A stretch of DNA of 64,000 nt from Xanthobacter sp. YC-JY1 (GCF_021730305.1 NZ_CP032674.1:1597001-1661000), one strand, 5' to 3'; numbered from the stretch's first letter, positions 28,132 to 36,062 are shown. Translations and numbers: made by a program. The notes: generated from the letters alone by a model not told the origin.

Positions 28132-30063
28132 TCAAAGCGATCGAACCGCCGAACGGCCTGAGGAGGCACCGAACCCTTCCACCAGCGCCTCGGTGCCGTC
28201 GATCGCCGAAAGGCGCTCTCGGACATCCCTGAGCCAGGCGAAATTGGCTTCGCTCGGGTCTTCCCCCAGCGTGCGCTCGGCTTCCTTCAGCTCTCTAGAT
28301 AGCGCGTGAGCCTTGCGATGCAAGGCCGTGCGCTGATGCCACCAGAGCCGGACATCGGTCTCTGCGGTATCTGAATAGGCCGGCCAGTCATGCCGGGGGT
28401 TGGCGAGGGCCTTCACCCGGCGGGTCAGGGCGTCGAGATCGGAGCGGTCCAGATGGGCGGCGAGGGCCTCTCCATCGAGCCCCTCCAGATGCGCCTCGAT
28501 GAGCGCGCGGCGCAGCCGGTCGGCCTCCGGATTGGCAAAGGGCAGGCTGGAGACCTCCTCGCCCGCCTCGTCCAGCAGGAAGGGGTGGTTGATGAGGCAG
28601 AACAACAGCAGCGCCTCGTTGCGCGGCAGGGCGGCCATGGGCCCGCGCACCAGCGCGCTCCTTGCAATCTCCTGTCCGCGCGGGGCCAACGGCGGGGCCG
28701 AGGGCTTGCCCGGAAACTTGCCGCCGCGTCCCCGTCCGGGTGTGAATCCGGGTGACCAGCTCTCCCGGCGGCCGGACGGCCGGGCCCGCTCGGCGGGCGC
28801 CATCAGCGCGTTGAAGCGGCCCATGAGATCGGCCCGATAGTGCTTGCGCACCGTCTCGTCGCCGATGGCGTTCACCACCTCGTTGAGCCGGCCTTCCAGC
28901 GCCGCGCGACGCTCGGGTGTTTCGAGCGACGCATTTTCGCTCTCGCGCGCCCAAAGTTCCGCTGCGAGCGGCCGGGCCTGTGCCAGAACCTGCTCCATGG
29001 CCTCCCGCCCGGAGCGGCGAATCAGGTCGTCGGGGTCCTGACCTTCCGGCAGGGCGGCGAAGGAGAGGCTGCGGCCGGCCTTCAGGTGCGGCAGAGCGAG
29101 GTCGATGGCGCGATGGGCCGCCCGGCGGCCCGCCTTGTCGCCGTCGAACAGCAGCAGCGGCTCTTCCGACATGCGCCAGAGCAATTGCAGCTGCTCTTCG
29201 GTGAGAGCGGTGCCGAGCGGTGCCACCGCACCGCCAAAGCCCGCCTCCACCATGGCGATGACGTCCACATAGCCTTCCACCGCGATGACGCGGGCGCCGG
29301 TCTGGGCGGCGGTGCGGGCGGAAAAGCCGTTATAAAGCAGGGAGCCCTTGTGAAAGAGCGGGGTCTCCGGGGAATTGAGGTATTTCGCCGGAACATCCTT
29401 CTCCAGCGCCCGGCCGCCGAAGGCCACGACGCGGCCCTTCAGATCGGTGATGGGGAACATCACCCGGTCGCGGAAGCGGTCGTAGGGGACGGGGATGTCC
29501 TCGCCGGCGATCAGCAGGCCCGCTTCCACCATGTCGGCGACGGAAACCCCCTCCTTGCCCAGCGCCTCCTTCAGGTTGAAGCGCTCGCCCGCCGCATAGC
29601 CGAGGCCGAATCGCTTCTGCGTGGCGGGGCCGATCTCCCGGTCGGCGAGATAGCCGCGCGCCTTCGCGCCGAGGCGGGATTGCAGGGTGGCTTCGAAATG
29701 CTTCGCCGCCAGCGCCATCACCTCATAGAGCGTGCGCCGCCGCTGCTCCTTGGCCGCCGCCTCCGGCGTCTCCTGCGGCAGGGACAGCCCGGCCATGGCG
29801 GCCAGCCGCTCCACCGCCTCGCCGAAGGAGGCGCCCTCCGTCTCCATCAGGAAGTCGAACACGTCGCCGTGCTTGCCGGAGGAGAAGCAGTGGTAGAAGC
29901 CCTTCTGATCGTTGACGAAGAAAGAGGCCGTCTTCTCCGCATTGAAGGGCGAGAGCCCGGCGAACTCGCGCCCCTGCTTCTTGAGCTTCACCCGACGGCC
30001 GACCACCTCCGACACCGGAAGCCGGGCGCGGATCTCGTCGAGAAAGGCGGGCGAAAAGCGCAT
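28132..30063 (-). CDS. dnaG: DNA primase with degenerate zinc site
   Basis: A 643-residue primase that makes RNA primers at the replication fork. N-terminal zinc-ribbon domain (1–~100), Toprim core (VIAVEGYVDVIAM and LLLFDGDKAGRRAA, with the catalytic acidic residues), and a C-terminal helicase-binding part. The zinc-ligand pattern is broken: positions that should be Cys, His, Cys, Cys read Ser38, Asn41, Cys59, Ser62, so zinc binding is unlikely. I recall similar changes in other alphaproteobacteria, so this may be a lineage trait. Start at 30063 fits the family (MRFSPAFLDEIRARLP). Neighbour rpoD is downstream; the usual upstream partner, the GatB/YqeY gene, is 2.5 kb away. Confidence 0.95.
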   Translation of the reverse strand: MRFSPAFLDEIRARLPVSEVVGRRVKLKKQGREFAGLSPFNAEKTASFFVNDQKGFYHCFSSGKHGDVFDFLMETEGASFGEAVERLAAMAGLSLPQETPEAAAKEQRRRTLYEVMALAAKHFEATLQSRLGAKARGYLADREIGPATQKRFGLGYAAGERFNLKEALGKEGVSVADMVEAGLLIAGEDIPVPYDRFRDRVMFPITDLKGRVVAFGGRALEKDVPAKYLNSPETPLFHKGSLLYNGFSARTAAQTGARVIAVEGYVDVIAMVEAGFGGAVAPLGTALTEEQLQLLWRMSEEPLLLFDGDKAGRRAAHRAIDLALPHLKAGRSLSFAALPEGQDPDDLIRRSGREAMEQVLAQARPLAAELWARESENASLETPERRAALEGRLNEVVNAIGDETVRKHYRADLMGRFNALMAPAERARPSGRRESWSPGFTPGRGRGGKFPGKPSAPPLAPRGQEIARSALVRGPMAALPRNEALLLFCLINHPFLLDEAGEEVSSLPFANPEADRLRRALIEAHLEGLDGEALAAHLDRSDLDALTRRVKALANPRHDWPAYSDTAETDVRLWWHQRTALHRKAHALSRELKEAERTLGEDPSEANFAWLRDVRERLSAIDGTEALVEGFGASSGRSAVRSL

Positions 30064-30202
30064 GGGCAGGCGGAGCCGGCAATCTGTGAGGGGCGCGCGA
30101 CGTCGGTCACCCAAAGTCAGGCGCCCGGAGAGCAGCCCTTCAGTCTAGCCGGGATGGCGGGCGGGGGGAACGGGGGCTACAGGCAACGAAGCCGCCTTCG
30201 TT

Positions 30203-30363
30203 CCCCGGACAAGCGACGGCGGAGCCGGAGCGCTGATCCGGGGTCCAGCGCAAGACTCCCGCGCAGCGGGCAAAGCCTGAGAGCGTTGGGGTTTAGCAGC
30301 GCCTTCGGCGGCTTTTTGCGCTGGGCCCCGGCTCGCATTCCGCTTTGCTACATGCGTCCGGGG
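30203..30363 (+). repeat. 161-bp element with 8-bp terminal inverted repeats, upstream copy
   Basis: Bounded by CCCCGGAC and GTCCGGGG and rich in internal self-complementarity (for example GCGCTG…CAGCGC). It belongs to a 177-bp block (30199–30375) that recurs at 30711–30887 with only two differences. The GIY-YIG gene lies between the copies. Together with 30064–30198 and 30364–30416, where nothing else is seen, it fills the gap between dnaG and that gene. Confidence 0.9.
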
Positions 30364-30416
30364 CGCGAGGGCGGTAGGGGCGTCCCGCGCTTCCACGGCT
30401 ATGCTAGCCTGCAGCC

Positions 30417-30704
30417 ATGCAGGGCTTTGCCGTCTACATCCTTGCAAGTGGTCGCAACGGGACGCTCTACGTGGGTGTCACGAACGATCTGGCCCGGCGC
30501 CTGTTCGAGCATCGCTCCGGCGCCGTCCCCGGCTTCACCCGCAAATATGCCGTCCATCTCCTCGTGCATGTGGACCTGTTCGACGACCTGGATGCCGCCC
30601 GCGCCCACGAACGGCGCCTGAAGAAGTGGCATCGGGACTGGAAACTCGCCCTCATCGAGGGGGATAACCCCGAGTGGCGTGATCTGGCCGAAGACTGGCT
30701 TTGA
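30417..30704 (+). CDS. GIY-YIG nuclease-family protein
   Basis: A 95-residue single-domain GIY-YIG protein of the short bacterial type (UPF0213/YhbQ-like). The paired motifs are VYIL (residues 6–9) and LYVG (17–20), followed by the conserved Arg in TNDLARRLFEH and the metal-binding Glu in AHERRLKKW (about residue 65). These residues suit a metal-dependent nuclease, though activity of such short proteins is mostly unproven. It begins 41 bp after one 177-bp repeat and ends 6 bp before the other, so the gene and its repeats look like one unit. Opposite strand to dnaG and rpoD. Confidence 0.88.
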   Translation: MQGFAVYILASGRNGTLYVGVTNDLARRLFEHRSGAVPGFTRKYAVHLLVHVDLFDDLDAARAHERRLKKWHRDWKLALIEGDNPEWRDLAEDWL

Positions 30705-30714
30705 CGATCGCGTT

Positions 30715-30875
30715 CCCCGGACAAGCGACGGCGGAGCCGGAGCGCTGATCCGGGGTCCAGCGCAAGACTCCCGCGCAGCGGGCAAAGCCTGAGAGCGTTG
30801 GGGTTTAGCAGCGCCTCCGGCGGCTTTTTGCGCTGGGCCCCGGCTCGCATTCCGCTTTGCTACATGCGTCCGGGG
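30715..30875 (+). repeat. 161-bp element with 8-bp terminal inverted repeats, downstream copy
   Basis: Second copy, same orientation as the one at 30203; only two differences over the 177-bp block (a T/C change and a C/T change). The near identity points to a recent duplication or gene conversion. Confidence 0.9.
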
Positions 30876-30930
30876 CGTGAGGGCGGTTCGGTGTCGGGCA
30901 GCGGCGTGCGCAATACCCCCGCAATCCCAC

Positions 30931-30939
30931 TTATCCACA
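30931..30939 (+). promoter_or_regulatory. Perfect DnaA box
   Basis: TTATCCACA matches the DnaA consensus exactly. A looser relative (TGTCCACAA) follows about 30 bases on. It lies 112 bp upstream of the symporter gene start. A single perfect box does not make an origin and may be chance. Confidence 0.4.
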
Positions 30940-31050
30940 ACCTCCCGTCGTCTCCGAATTGTGTCCACAAAATGGCGTTCAGGGTGACGTTGGGGATAGA
31001 CCGCCTGCATGCCGCTGATAAGCTTCGCCATTCAGGGGGGGCTGGCTGAC

Positions 31051-32466
31051 ATGGATGCGGTGATCGATTTCCTCAACACCATCTTCTGGGGCTATGTCCT
31101 GATCTACGGGCTGCTCGCGGTGGGGGTGTATTTCACGCTGCGGCTCGGCTTCGTGCAGATCGTGCATTTCCCCGAGATGCTGCGCTCGGTGCTGCGCTCC
31201 AACGACACCGACAAGTCGGGCATCACGCCGTTCCAGGCCCTGTGCACCTCGCTCGCCTCCCGCGTCGGCACCGGCAACATCGCCGGCGTGGCGGTGGCGC
31301 TCACTTTGGGCGGGCCGGGGGCCATCTTCTGGATGTGGGTGGTGGCGGCGCTGGGCATGGCCACCGCCTTCGCCGAGAGCACGCTGGCCCAGCTCTACAA
31401 GGTGAAGGACGACGAAGGCCGCTATCGCGGCGGGCCGGCCTTCTACATCGCCCATGGCCTCAAGGCCTCGTGGGCGGGCGGGCTGTTCTCGGTCTGCCTC
31501 ATCATCTCATTCGGCCTCGTCTTCAACGCGGTGCAGGCCAATTCCATCGCCGACGCGGTGGAGGGCGCCTTCGGCGTACCCAAGCTCGGCACCGGGCTGG
31601 TGGTGGCGGTGCTGTCGGGCGTCATCATCTTCGGCGGCATCGCCGCCATCGCCCGCACCGCCGAATTCGTGGTGCCGTTCATGGCCCTCGCTTATGTGGG
31701 CCTCGCCTTCTACGCGCTGGCCACCCACATCTCGCTGGTGCCGAGTGTGCTTGGTCACATCGTCGGCAGCGCCTTCGGCGTGGGCGCGGCGGCGGGCGGG
31801 GTGGCCGGCTCGGTGGCGGCGGCCATGATGAACGGGGTGAAGCGCGGCCTGTTCTCCAACGAGGCGGGCATGGGCAGCGCCCCCAACATCGCCGCGGTGG
31901 CGACGCCCGATCCGCACCATCCGGTGAGCCAGGGATTCGTACAGTCGCTGGGGGTGTTCATCGACACCATCGTCATCTGCACCGCCACCGCGCTGCTGAT
32001 CCTGCTGTCGGAGGTGGTGCCCTCGGCGGAACTGACCGGCACCCAGCTCACCCAGGCGGCGCTGGAAGTGCATGTGGGGTGGCTCGGGCGCTATTTCGTG
32101 GCCATCGCCATCTTCTTCTTCGCCTTCACCTCCATCATCGGCAACTATTCCTATGCCGAGAATGCGCTGGTCTTCCTCGGCCACGGCCATGTCTCGGGCG
32201 TCATCGTGCTGCGCCTCGCGCTGCTGGCCATGGTGGTGTGGGGATCGCTGCAGAGCGTCGCCACCGTGTTCAACGCGGCGGACGCCTCCATGGGGCTGAT
32301 GGCCTCCATCAACCTCGTCGCCATCGTCCTGCTCTCGGGCACGGTCGTGCGGCTGACGAAGGACTACCTGGCGCAGCGCAAGGCGGGGACGGAGCCGGTG
32401 TTCGTCGCCGACGAGATGGCCGACCTGCCGCCCGGGGTCGACCGGCAGATCTGGAGCCGGAAGTAA
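31051..32466 (+). CDS. Alanine or glycine:cation symporter (AGCS family)
   Basis: A 471-residue inner-membrane sodium/amino-acid symporter. Characteristic stretches are SLASRVGTGNIAGVAVALTLGGPGA, GPAFYIAHGLK, KRGLFSNEAGMGSAPNIAA and IGNYSYAENAL; about eleven membrane spans are visible. It probably imports alanine, glycine or a related amino acid with Na+. Start at 31051 is chosen because a G-rich AGGGGGGG run lies upstream; an in-frame ATG 42 bases earlier is possible. It stands on the opposite strand between dnaG and the GatB/YqeY gene, splitting a group that is often contiguous. Confidence 0.92.
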   Translation: MDAVIDFLNTIFWGYVLIYGLLAVGVYFTLRLGFVQIVHFPEMLRSVLRSNDTDKSGITPFQALCTSLASRVGTGNIAGVAVALTLGGPGAIFWMWVVAALGMATAFAESTLAQLYKVKDDEGRYRGGPAFYIAHGLKASWAGGLFSVCLIISFGLVFNAVQANSIADAVEGAFGVPKLGTGLVVAVLSGVIIFGGIAAIARTAEFVVPFMALAYVGLAFYALATHISLVPSVLGHIVGSAFGVGAAAGGVAGSVAAAMMNGVKRGLFSNEAGMGSAPNIAAVATPDPHHPVSQGFVQSLGVFIDTIVICTATALLILLSEVVPSAELTGTQLTQAALEVHVGWLGRYFVAIAIFFFAFTSIIGNYSYAENALVFLGHGHVSGVIVLRLALLAMVVWGSLQSVATVFNAADASMGLMASINLVAIVLLSGTVVRLTKDYLAQRKAGTEPVFVADEMADLPPGVDRQIWSRK

Positions 32467-32495
32467 GGGGCGGGCCGCCCCGGAAATGAGAGATA

Positions 32496-32542
32496 GGGGT
32501 GGAATCAGGCTGACGTTCGCCGAACGTCACCGATTCCACCCC
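32496..32542. other. 47-bp compound hairpin between convergent genes
   Basis: Outer arms GGGGTGGAATC/GATTCCACCCC (11 bp) and inner arms TGACGTTCG/CGAACGTCA (9 bp). It separates the convergent symporter and GatB/YqeY genes. No T-run, so it may act as a processing or boundary structure instead of a classical terminator. Confidence 0.6.
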
Positions 32543-32579
32543 TGAACAGCACCCGAAAAGGGGGTGTGAACGGCCGCGA

Positions 32580-33068
32580 TCAGGCCGCCGTCAGCGCTTC
32601 CTTGACCCAGCCGGAGGCCTTGCCGAAATCCAGCGCGCCGGCATGGCGCTCCTTCAGCACGGCCATGGTGCGGCCCATGTCCTTGATGCCCTTGGCCTCG
32701 ATCTCGGCGATCACCGCGGCGATGGCGGCGCGCGTGTCTGCCTCGGAAAGCTGTTTTGGCAGAAAGGCCTGGATGTAGGTAATTTCCTCGCGCTCCTGCG
32801 CGGCGAGCTCGGGGCGTCCGCCCTCGTCATAGATCTTGGCGCTCTCTTCCCGCTGCTTCACCATCTTGGCGAGCAGGGCACGCAGCTCGTCGTCATTGAG
32901 CGGGTCCTTGCCATGTCCCCGCTGCTCGATATCCCGGTCCTTGAGCGCCGCATTGATGAGGCGGAGCGTCCCGGTTCTCTTTTTATCCTGGGCCTTTAGC
33001 GCCTCTTTGAGAGCCGCGTTGATGTCGTCGCGAAGCACGATCGTCTGTCCTGTGTTGAAGCGCGCCAT
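32580..33068 (-). CDS. GatB/YqeY domain protein
   Basis: A 162-residue protein of the YqeY family, which resembles the tail domain of the GatB amidotransferase subunit and may bind tRNA; its role is not known. Seen: LRDDINAALKEALKAQDKK, TLRLINAALKDRDI, LLAKMVKQREESA and a closing DFGKASGWVKEALT. The family usually starts at LRDDI, so a GTG at 33038 is a real alternative start; the ATG at 33068 is kept as the longest form. Divergent from carA with a 107-bp spacer. Confidence 0.88.
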   Translation of the reverse strand: MARFNTGQTIVLRDDINAALKEALKAQDKKRTGTLRLINAALKDRDIEQRGHGKDPLNDDELRALLAKMVKQREESAKIYDEGGRPELAAQEREEITYIQAFLPKQLSEADTRAAIAAVIAEIEAKGIKDMGRTMAVLKERHAGALDFGKASGWVKEALTAA

Positions 33069-33175
33069 CGAGGGCGGCGGGGCCCGGCGACCCGATGGTC
33101 AGCCTGGACCGAGGCGCACAAATTCCTGCGAGAGGCGCTGGAAACGCGGCGCGCGAGCCTCTATCTAGGCGATCC

Positions 33176-34381
33176 ATGACCAGCGAACAAGACCACGCCC
33201 CCAACGCCCCCGAGGGTTGGGCCGAGCCCCGGCCCACCGCCCTGCTCGTGCTCGCCGACGGAACGGTGCTCGAAGGCTTCGGCATCGGCGCCACCGGCCG
33301 CCTCGCCGGCGAGGTGTGCTTCAACACCGCCATCACCGGCTATGAGGAGATCCTCACCGATCCCTCCTATGCCGGGCAGATCATCACCTTCACCTTCCCG
33401 CACATCGGCAACGTGGGCACCAACGAGGAGGACATCGAGACGGTGTCCATGGCCTCGGCCTCCGGCGTGCGCGGGGTGGTGCTGCGCACCGCGGTGACGG
33501 ATCCGTCCAACTACCGCGCCACCCGCCATTTCGACGACTGGCTGAAGGCCCGCGGCATCCCCGGCATCACCGGCATCGATACCCGCGCGCTCACCGCCCT
33601 CATCCGTGAGGCGGGCATGCCCAATGCGGTCATCGCCCATGCCCCCGATGGCGTGTTCGACATCGAGGCGCTGAAGGCGGAAGCCCGGGCCTGGCCCGGT
33701 CTCGTCGGCATGGACCTCGTGCCCGGCGTCACCTCGATCCAGCGCTTCGACTGGGACGAGACCACCTGGGACCCGGAAACCGGCTACGGACGGCAGGAGG
33801 CGCCGCGCCATCATGTGGTCGCCATCGACTACGGCGTGAAGCGCAACATCCTGCGCCTGCTCGCCCGCGCCGGTTGCAAGGTCACCGTGGTGCCCGCCAC
33901 CACCTCCGCCGAGGACATCCTCGCGCTGCAGCCGGACGGCGTGTTCCTCTCCAACGGCCCCGGCGATCCAGCGGCGACGGGGGAATATGCGGTCCCGGTC
34001 ATCCAGAAGGTGATCGAGAAGGGGGTGCCCACCTTCGGCATCTGCCTCGGCCACCAGATGATCGGCCTCGCCGTCGGCGGCCGCACGGTGAAGATGCACC
34101 AGGGCCATCACGGCGCGAACCATCCGGTGAAGGACCTCACCACCGGCAAGGTGGAGATCACCTCCATGAACCACGGCTTCGCCGTGGACCGCGACAGCCT
34201 GCCGAAAAATGCGGTGGAGACCCATGTCTCCCTGTTCGACGGCTCCAACGCCGGCATCGCGCTGGCCGACAAGCCGGTCTTTTCGGTGCAGTACCACCCC
34301 GAGGCGAGCCCCGGCCCGCAGGACAGCCACTATCTGTTCGATCGCTTCGTCACGATGATCGAGAAGCACAAGGCGGCCTGA
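33176..34381 (+). CDS. carA: Carbamoyl-phosphate synthase small subunit
   Basis: A 401-residue glutaminase subunit that feeds ammonia to CarB for arginine and pyrimidine synthesis. N-terminal CPSase domain has GEVCFNTAITGYEEILTDPSY; the class I glutaminase domain has SNGPGDP, nucleophile Cys290 in FGICLGHQM and the His/Glu pair in QYHPEASPGP. A short ~20-residue N-terminal extension precedes the core. Start at 33176 (MTSEQDHAP); earlier in-frame codons overlap the divergent promoter. carB is not in the window: a strong terminator follows at once. Confidence 0.97.
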   Translation: MTSEQDHAPNAPEGWAEPRPTALLVLADGTVLEGFGIGATGRLAGEVCFNTAITGYEEILTDPSYAGQIITFTFPHIGNVGTNEEDIETVSMASASGVRGVVLRTAVTDPSNYRATRHFDDWLKARGIPGITGIDTRALTALIREAGMPNAVIAHAPDGVFDIEALKAEARAWPGLVGMDLVPGVTSIQRFDWDETTWDPETGYGRQEAPRHHVVAIDYGVKRNILRLLARAGCKVTVVPATTSAEDILALQPDGVFLSNGPGDPAATGEYAVPVIQKVIEKGVPTFGICLGHQMIGLAVGGRTVKMHQGHHGANHPVKDLTTGKVEITSMNHGFAVDRDSLPKNAVETHVSLFDGSNAGIALADKPVFSVQYHPEASPGPQDSHYLFDRFVTMIEKHKAA

Positions 34382-34393
34382 GCTGTCTTCGCT

Positions 34394-34443
34394 CGACAAA
34401 AGAAAAGGGCCGGTGCGCGAGCGCCGGCCCTTTTCTTTTGTCG
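34394..34443. terminator. Strong bidirectional terminator between carA and the GntR gene
   Basis: Perfect 20-bp inverted repeat (34394–34413 with 34424–34443) and a 10-base loop. The outer arm parts are A-rich on the left and T-rich on the right, giving T-runs in both directions. Confidence 0.92.
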
Positions 34444-34461
34444 GTTCGTGCGGCGCGCAGG

Positions 34462-35151
34462 CTAGTTCAGGAACTCGCCATGCTCCGCCACGTGCCGGGC
34501 GAGGCCGAGGGTATGCTCGCGGACGAGACGCTCGGCGAGGTCCGGATCGCGCTTCTCGATGGCCTCGACGATATGCGTGTGATCGACGATGGAGCGCTGG
34601 GCCCTGTGCGCCTGGCCGATGGTGACCTTGCGGACGCCGCGCATGTGGGGGAACAGGTTTTCCGTCGTCTCCGCGATCAGGGCGCAGCCGGACATGCGGA
34701 TGATGAGCTTGTGGAAGGCGAGATTCGCCTCCGAATATTCGGAAACGAACTCTTCCGGGTTGCGGTTGGCGAAGGCGCGGACGTTCTCGCGCAGCTGGCG
34801 GATCTCCGTCTCGGTGGCACGCTCGCAGGCGAGCCGCGCCGCCATGCTCTCCAGCGCCGCCCAGACGGTAATCATCTCGATGACTTCCTGCTTGGTCTTG
34901 CGCACCACGAAGATGCCCCGGCGGGGCACGGAGCGCACGAAGCCCTCCTGCTCAAGCAGCGTCATCGCCTCGCGGATGGGCGTGCGCGAAACGCCGAGCT
35001 TCTCTGAAAGCTGGCGCTCCTCGAGGCGAATCTCCTCGGGGTGGCTGTAGATGTCCATCTCCATGATGGCCGCCTTCAGCGCCTTGTAGGCCTTCATCCG
35101 GAAGCTCGATTCCGTCTCGATCGGCTTCACGTTGATATCCTGGTACGTCAT
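34462..35151 (-). CDS. GntR/FCD transcriptional regulator of the oxalate locus
   Basis: A 229-residue regulator of the FadR/VanR subfamily. N-terminal winged helix: LEERQLSEKLGVSRTPIREAMTLLEQEGFV (recognition helix at residues ~53–63). C-terminal FCD ligand domain (~95–220) with Asp/His residues typical of metal-linked carboxylate sensing (FHKLIIRMSG, HTHIVEAIEKRD). Placed beside formyl-CoA transferase and oxalate antiporters, it probably senses oxalate, formate or a CoA ester (inference). AGGGG precedes the ATG. A half-match of the proposed operator lies about 60 bp upstream of its start, so it may control itself. Confidence 0.92.
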   Translation of the reverse strand: MTYQDINVKPIETESSFRMKAYKALKAAIMEMDIYSHPEEIRLEERQLSEKLGVSRTPIREAMTLLEQEGFVRSVPRRGIFVVRKTKQEVIEMITVWAALESMAARLACERATETEIRQLRENVRAFANRNPEEFVSEYSEANLAFHKLIIRMSGCALIAETTENLFPHMRGVRKVTIGQAHRAQRSIVDHTHIVEAIEKRDPDLAERLVREHTLGLARHVAEHGEFLN

Positions 35152-35209
35152 CGCACCCCTTCGCCTTAGGCTTTCGGCAGTCAGTCGGGCCTGAAGTGAT
35201 TCCCGTCTT

Positions 35210-35222
35210 GCGCACCAAATAC
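35210..35222 (-). promoter_or_regulatory. Half-site of the GTAT-N5-ATAC operator before the GntR gene
   Basis: Minus strand reads GTATTTGGTGCGC: the left half matches the other sites, the right half does not. It lies 59 bp upstream of the GntR start codon. Weak on its own. Confidence 0.3.
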
Positions 35223-35328
35223 ATCATATCACATGCGAGGAAGAGTGCGTCGGCAAGCAATGCCGCAGGTGTCCCGAAAACTTGTGGCAATGCAGCATCT
35301 TCTGCGCAGGTGCGGGACGCTTCTTGCG

Positions 35329-35357
35329 TTGACAGGATGTATTTTGAATACCACGAT
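35329..35357 (+). promoter_or_regulatory. Candidate promoter with operator before the CBS gene
   Basis: TTGACA at 35329–35334 is a perfect -35 box; a poor -10 (CACGAT) falls 17 bases on. Between them is the perfect palindrome GTAT-TTTGA-ATAC (35339–35351). The 18-base stretch starting with the palindrome also occurs with one change upstream of the 84-residue gene at 41 kb. An operator between -35 and -10 would repress. Confidence 0.55.
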
Positions 35358-35453
35358 GATCCGAGGGAAGACGGGCGACAACAAGGCCCCACCCGCCCCG
35401 GCGAAGCTTTCGCCGTGGCAATGGGCGAGCATTCGCCAGGGGAGGACACGCCA

Positions 35454-35924
35454 ATGATTACCGTGGACGATATCCTGCGGGAAAAACGTGACACCCGCAT
35501 CATCACCCTGCGCATGCACGAGACGGTGGCCGACGCCGTGCTCGTGATGAAGCGGGAGAATATTTCCTCCGTCATCATCAAGGATGTCTGCCGCACCGAG
35601 GGAAACACGGTGGTGGGCGTCTTCTCCGAGCGCGACGTGACCCGCGCGGTGCTGGAGCACGGGGCCAACACGCCGAAGGTGGTGCTGGCCTCGCTCATGA
35701 AGCGGGACGTCATCTCCTGCACCCTCGAAGACACGATCGAGACCGTGCTGCGGCTGATGGTGGAGCATCAGGTGCGTCACCTGCCGGTCATGGAGAGCTA
35801 CGCACTCGTGGGCGTCATCAGCGCCACCGACCTGATGCGCCATTACCTTAAGGAATCCGAGGCCCATCCTGCACTTGAGGCCGTCTCCGGCGGCATCGAG
35901 GCGGGCCTCGCCGCCCTGCGCTGA
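35454..35924 (+). CDS. CBS-pair protein
   Basis: A 156-residue protein made of two CBS repeats (about residues 15–75 and 80–140), cytoplasmic. Seen: TVADAVLVMKRENISSVIIKD, VGVFSERDVTRAVLEHG, and MVEHQVRHLPVM followed by VGVISATDLMRHYLKE. Such stand-alone pairs bind adenine nucleotides or related ligands and adjust partner proteins. Start at 35454, with AGGGGAGG nearby upstream. The shared operator pattern suggests that it is part of the oxalate regulon; its partner is unknown. Confidence 0.88.
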   Translation: MITVDDILREKRDTRIITLRMHETVADAVLVMKRENISSVIIKDVCRTEGNTVVGVFSERDVTRAVLEHGANTPKVVLASLMKRDVISCTLEDTIETVLRLMVEHQVRHLPVMESYALVGVISATDLMRHYLKESEAHPALEAVSGGIEAGLAALR

Positions 35925-35940
35925 GGCGCGGGAACTTTTC

Positions 35941-35978
35941 GGGGCCGCCTGTATCCCGCTGCGGCCCCGAGGTTTTTT
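35941..35978 (+). terminator. Terminator after the CBS gene
   Basis: GGGGCCGC/GCGGCCCC, an 8-bp stem with a 12-base loop, followed four bases later by T6. It separates the CBS gene from frc, so frc needs its own promoter. Confidence 0.88.
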
Positions 35979-36033
35979 CCGACTTTCGTCTAAGAATGAC
36001 TCAAAACCCGTTTGCGAACGGCCGAACGCAGTG

Positions 36034-36062
36034 TTACAGTTCTGTATCTGGCATACGTAATT
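36034..36062 (+). promoter_or_regulatory. Candidate promoter with operator before frc
   Basis: GTAT-CTGGC-ATAC (36044–36056), a perfect match to the palindrome, placed 10 bases after the start of a -35-like TTACAG, the same geometry as at the CBS gene. The -10 (GTAATT) is weak. It lies 120 bp upstream of the frc ATG. Confidence 0.5.

Noticed and set aside
30199-30887. Reading the paired repeats as an insertion sequence or CRISPR array
   Set aside because: No transposase and no regular short spacers; only two long copies flank one small gene.
30931-30939. Replication origin near dnaG
   Set aside because: Only one perfect DnaA box; no cluster, no AT-rich unwinding region and no dnaA, dnaN, gidA or hemE neighbours.
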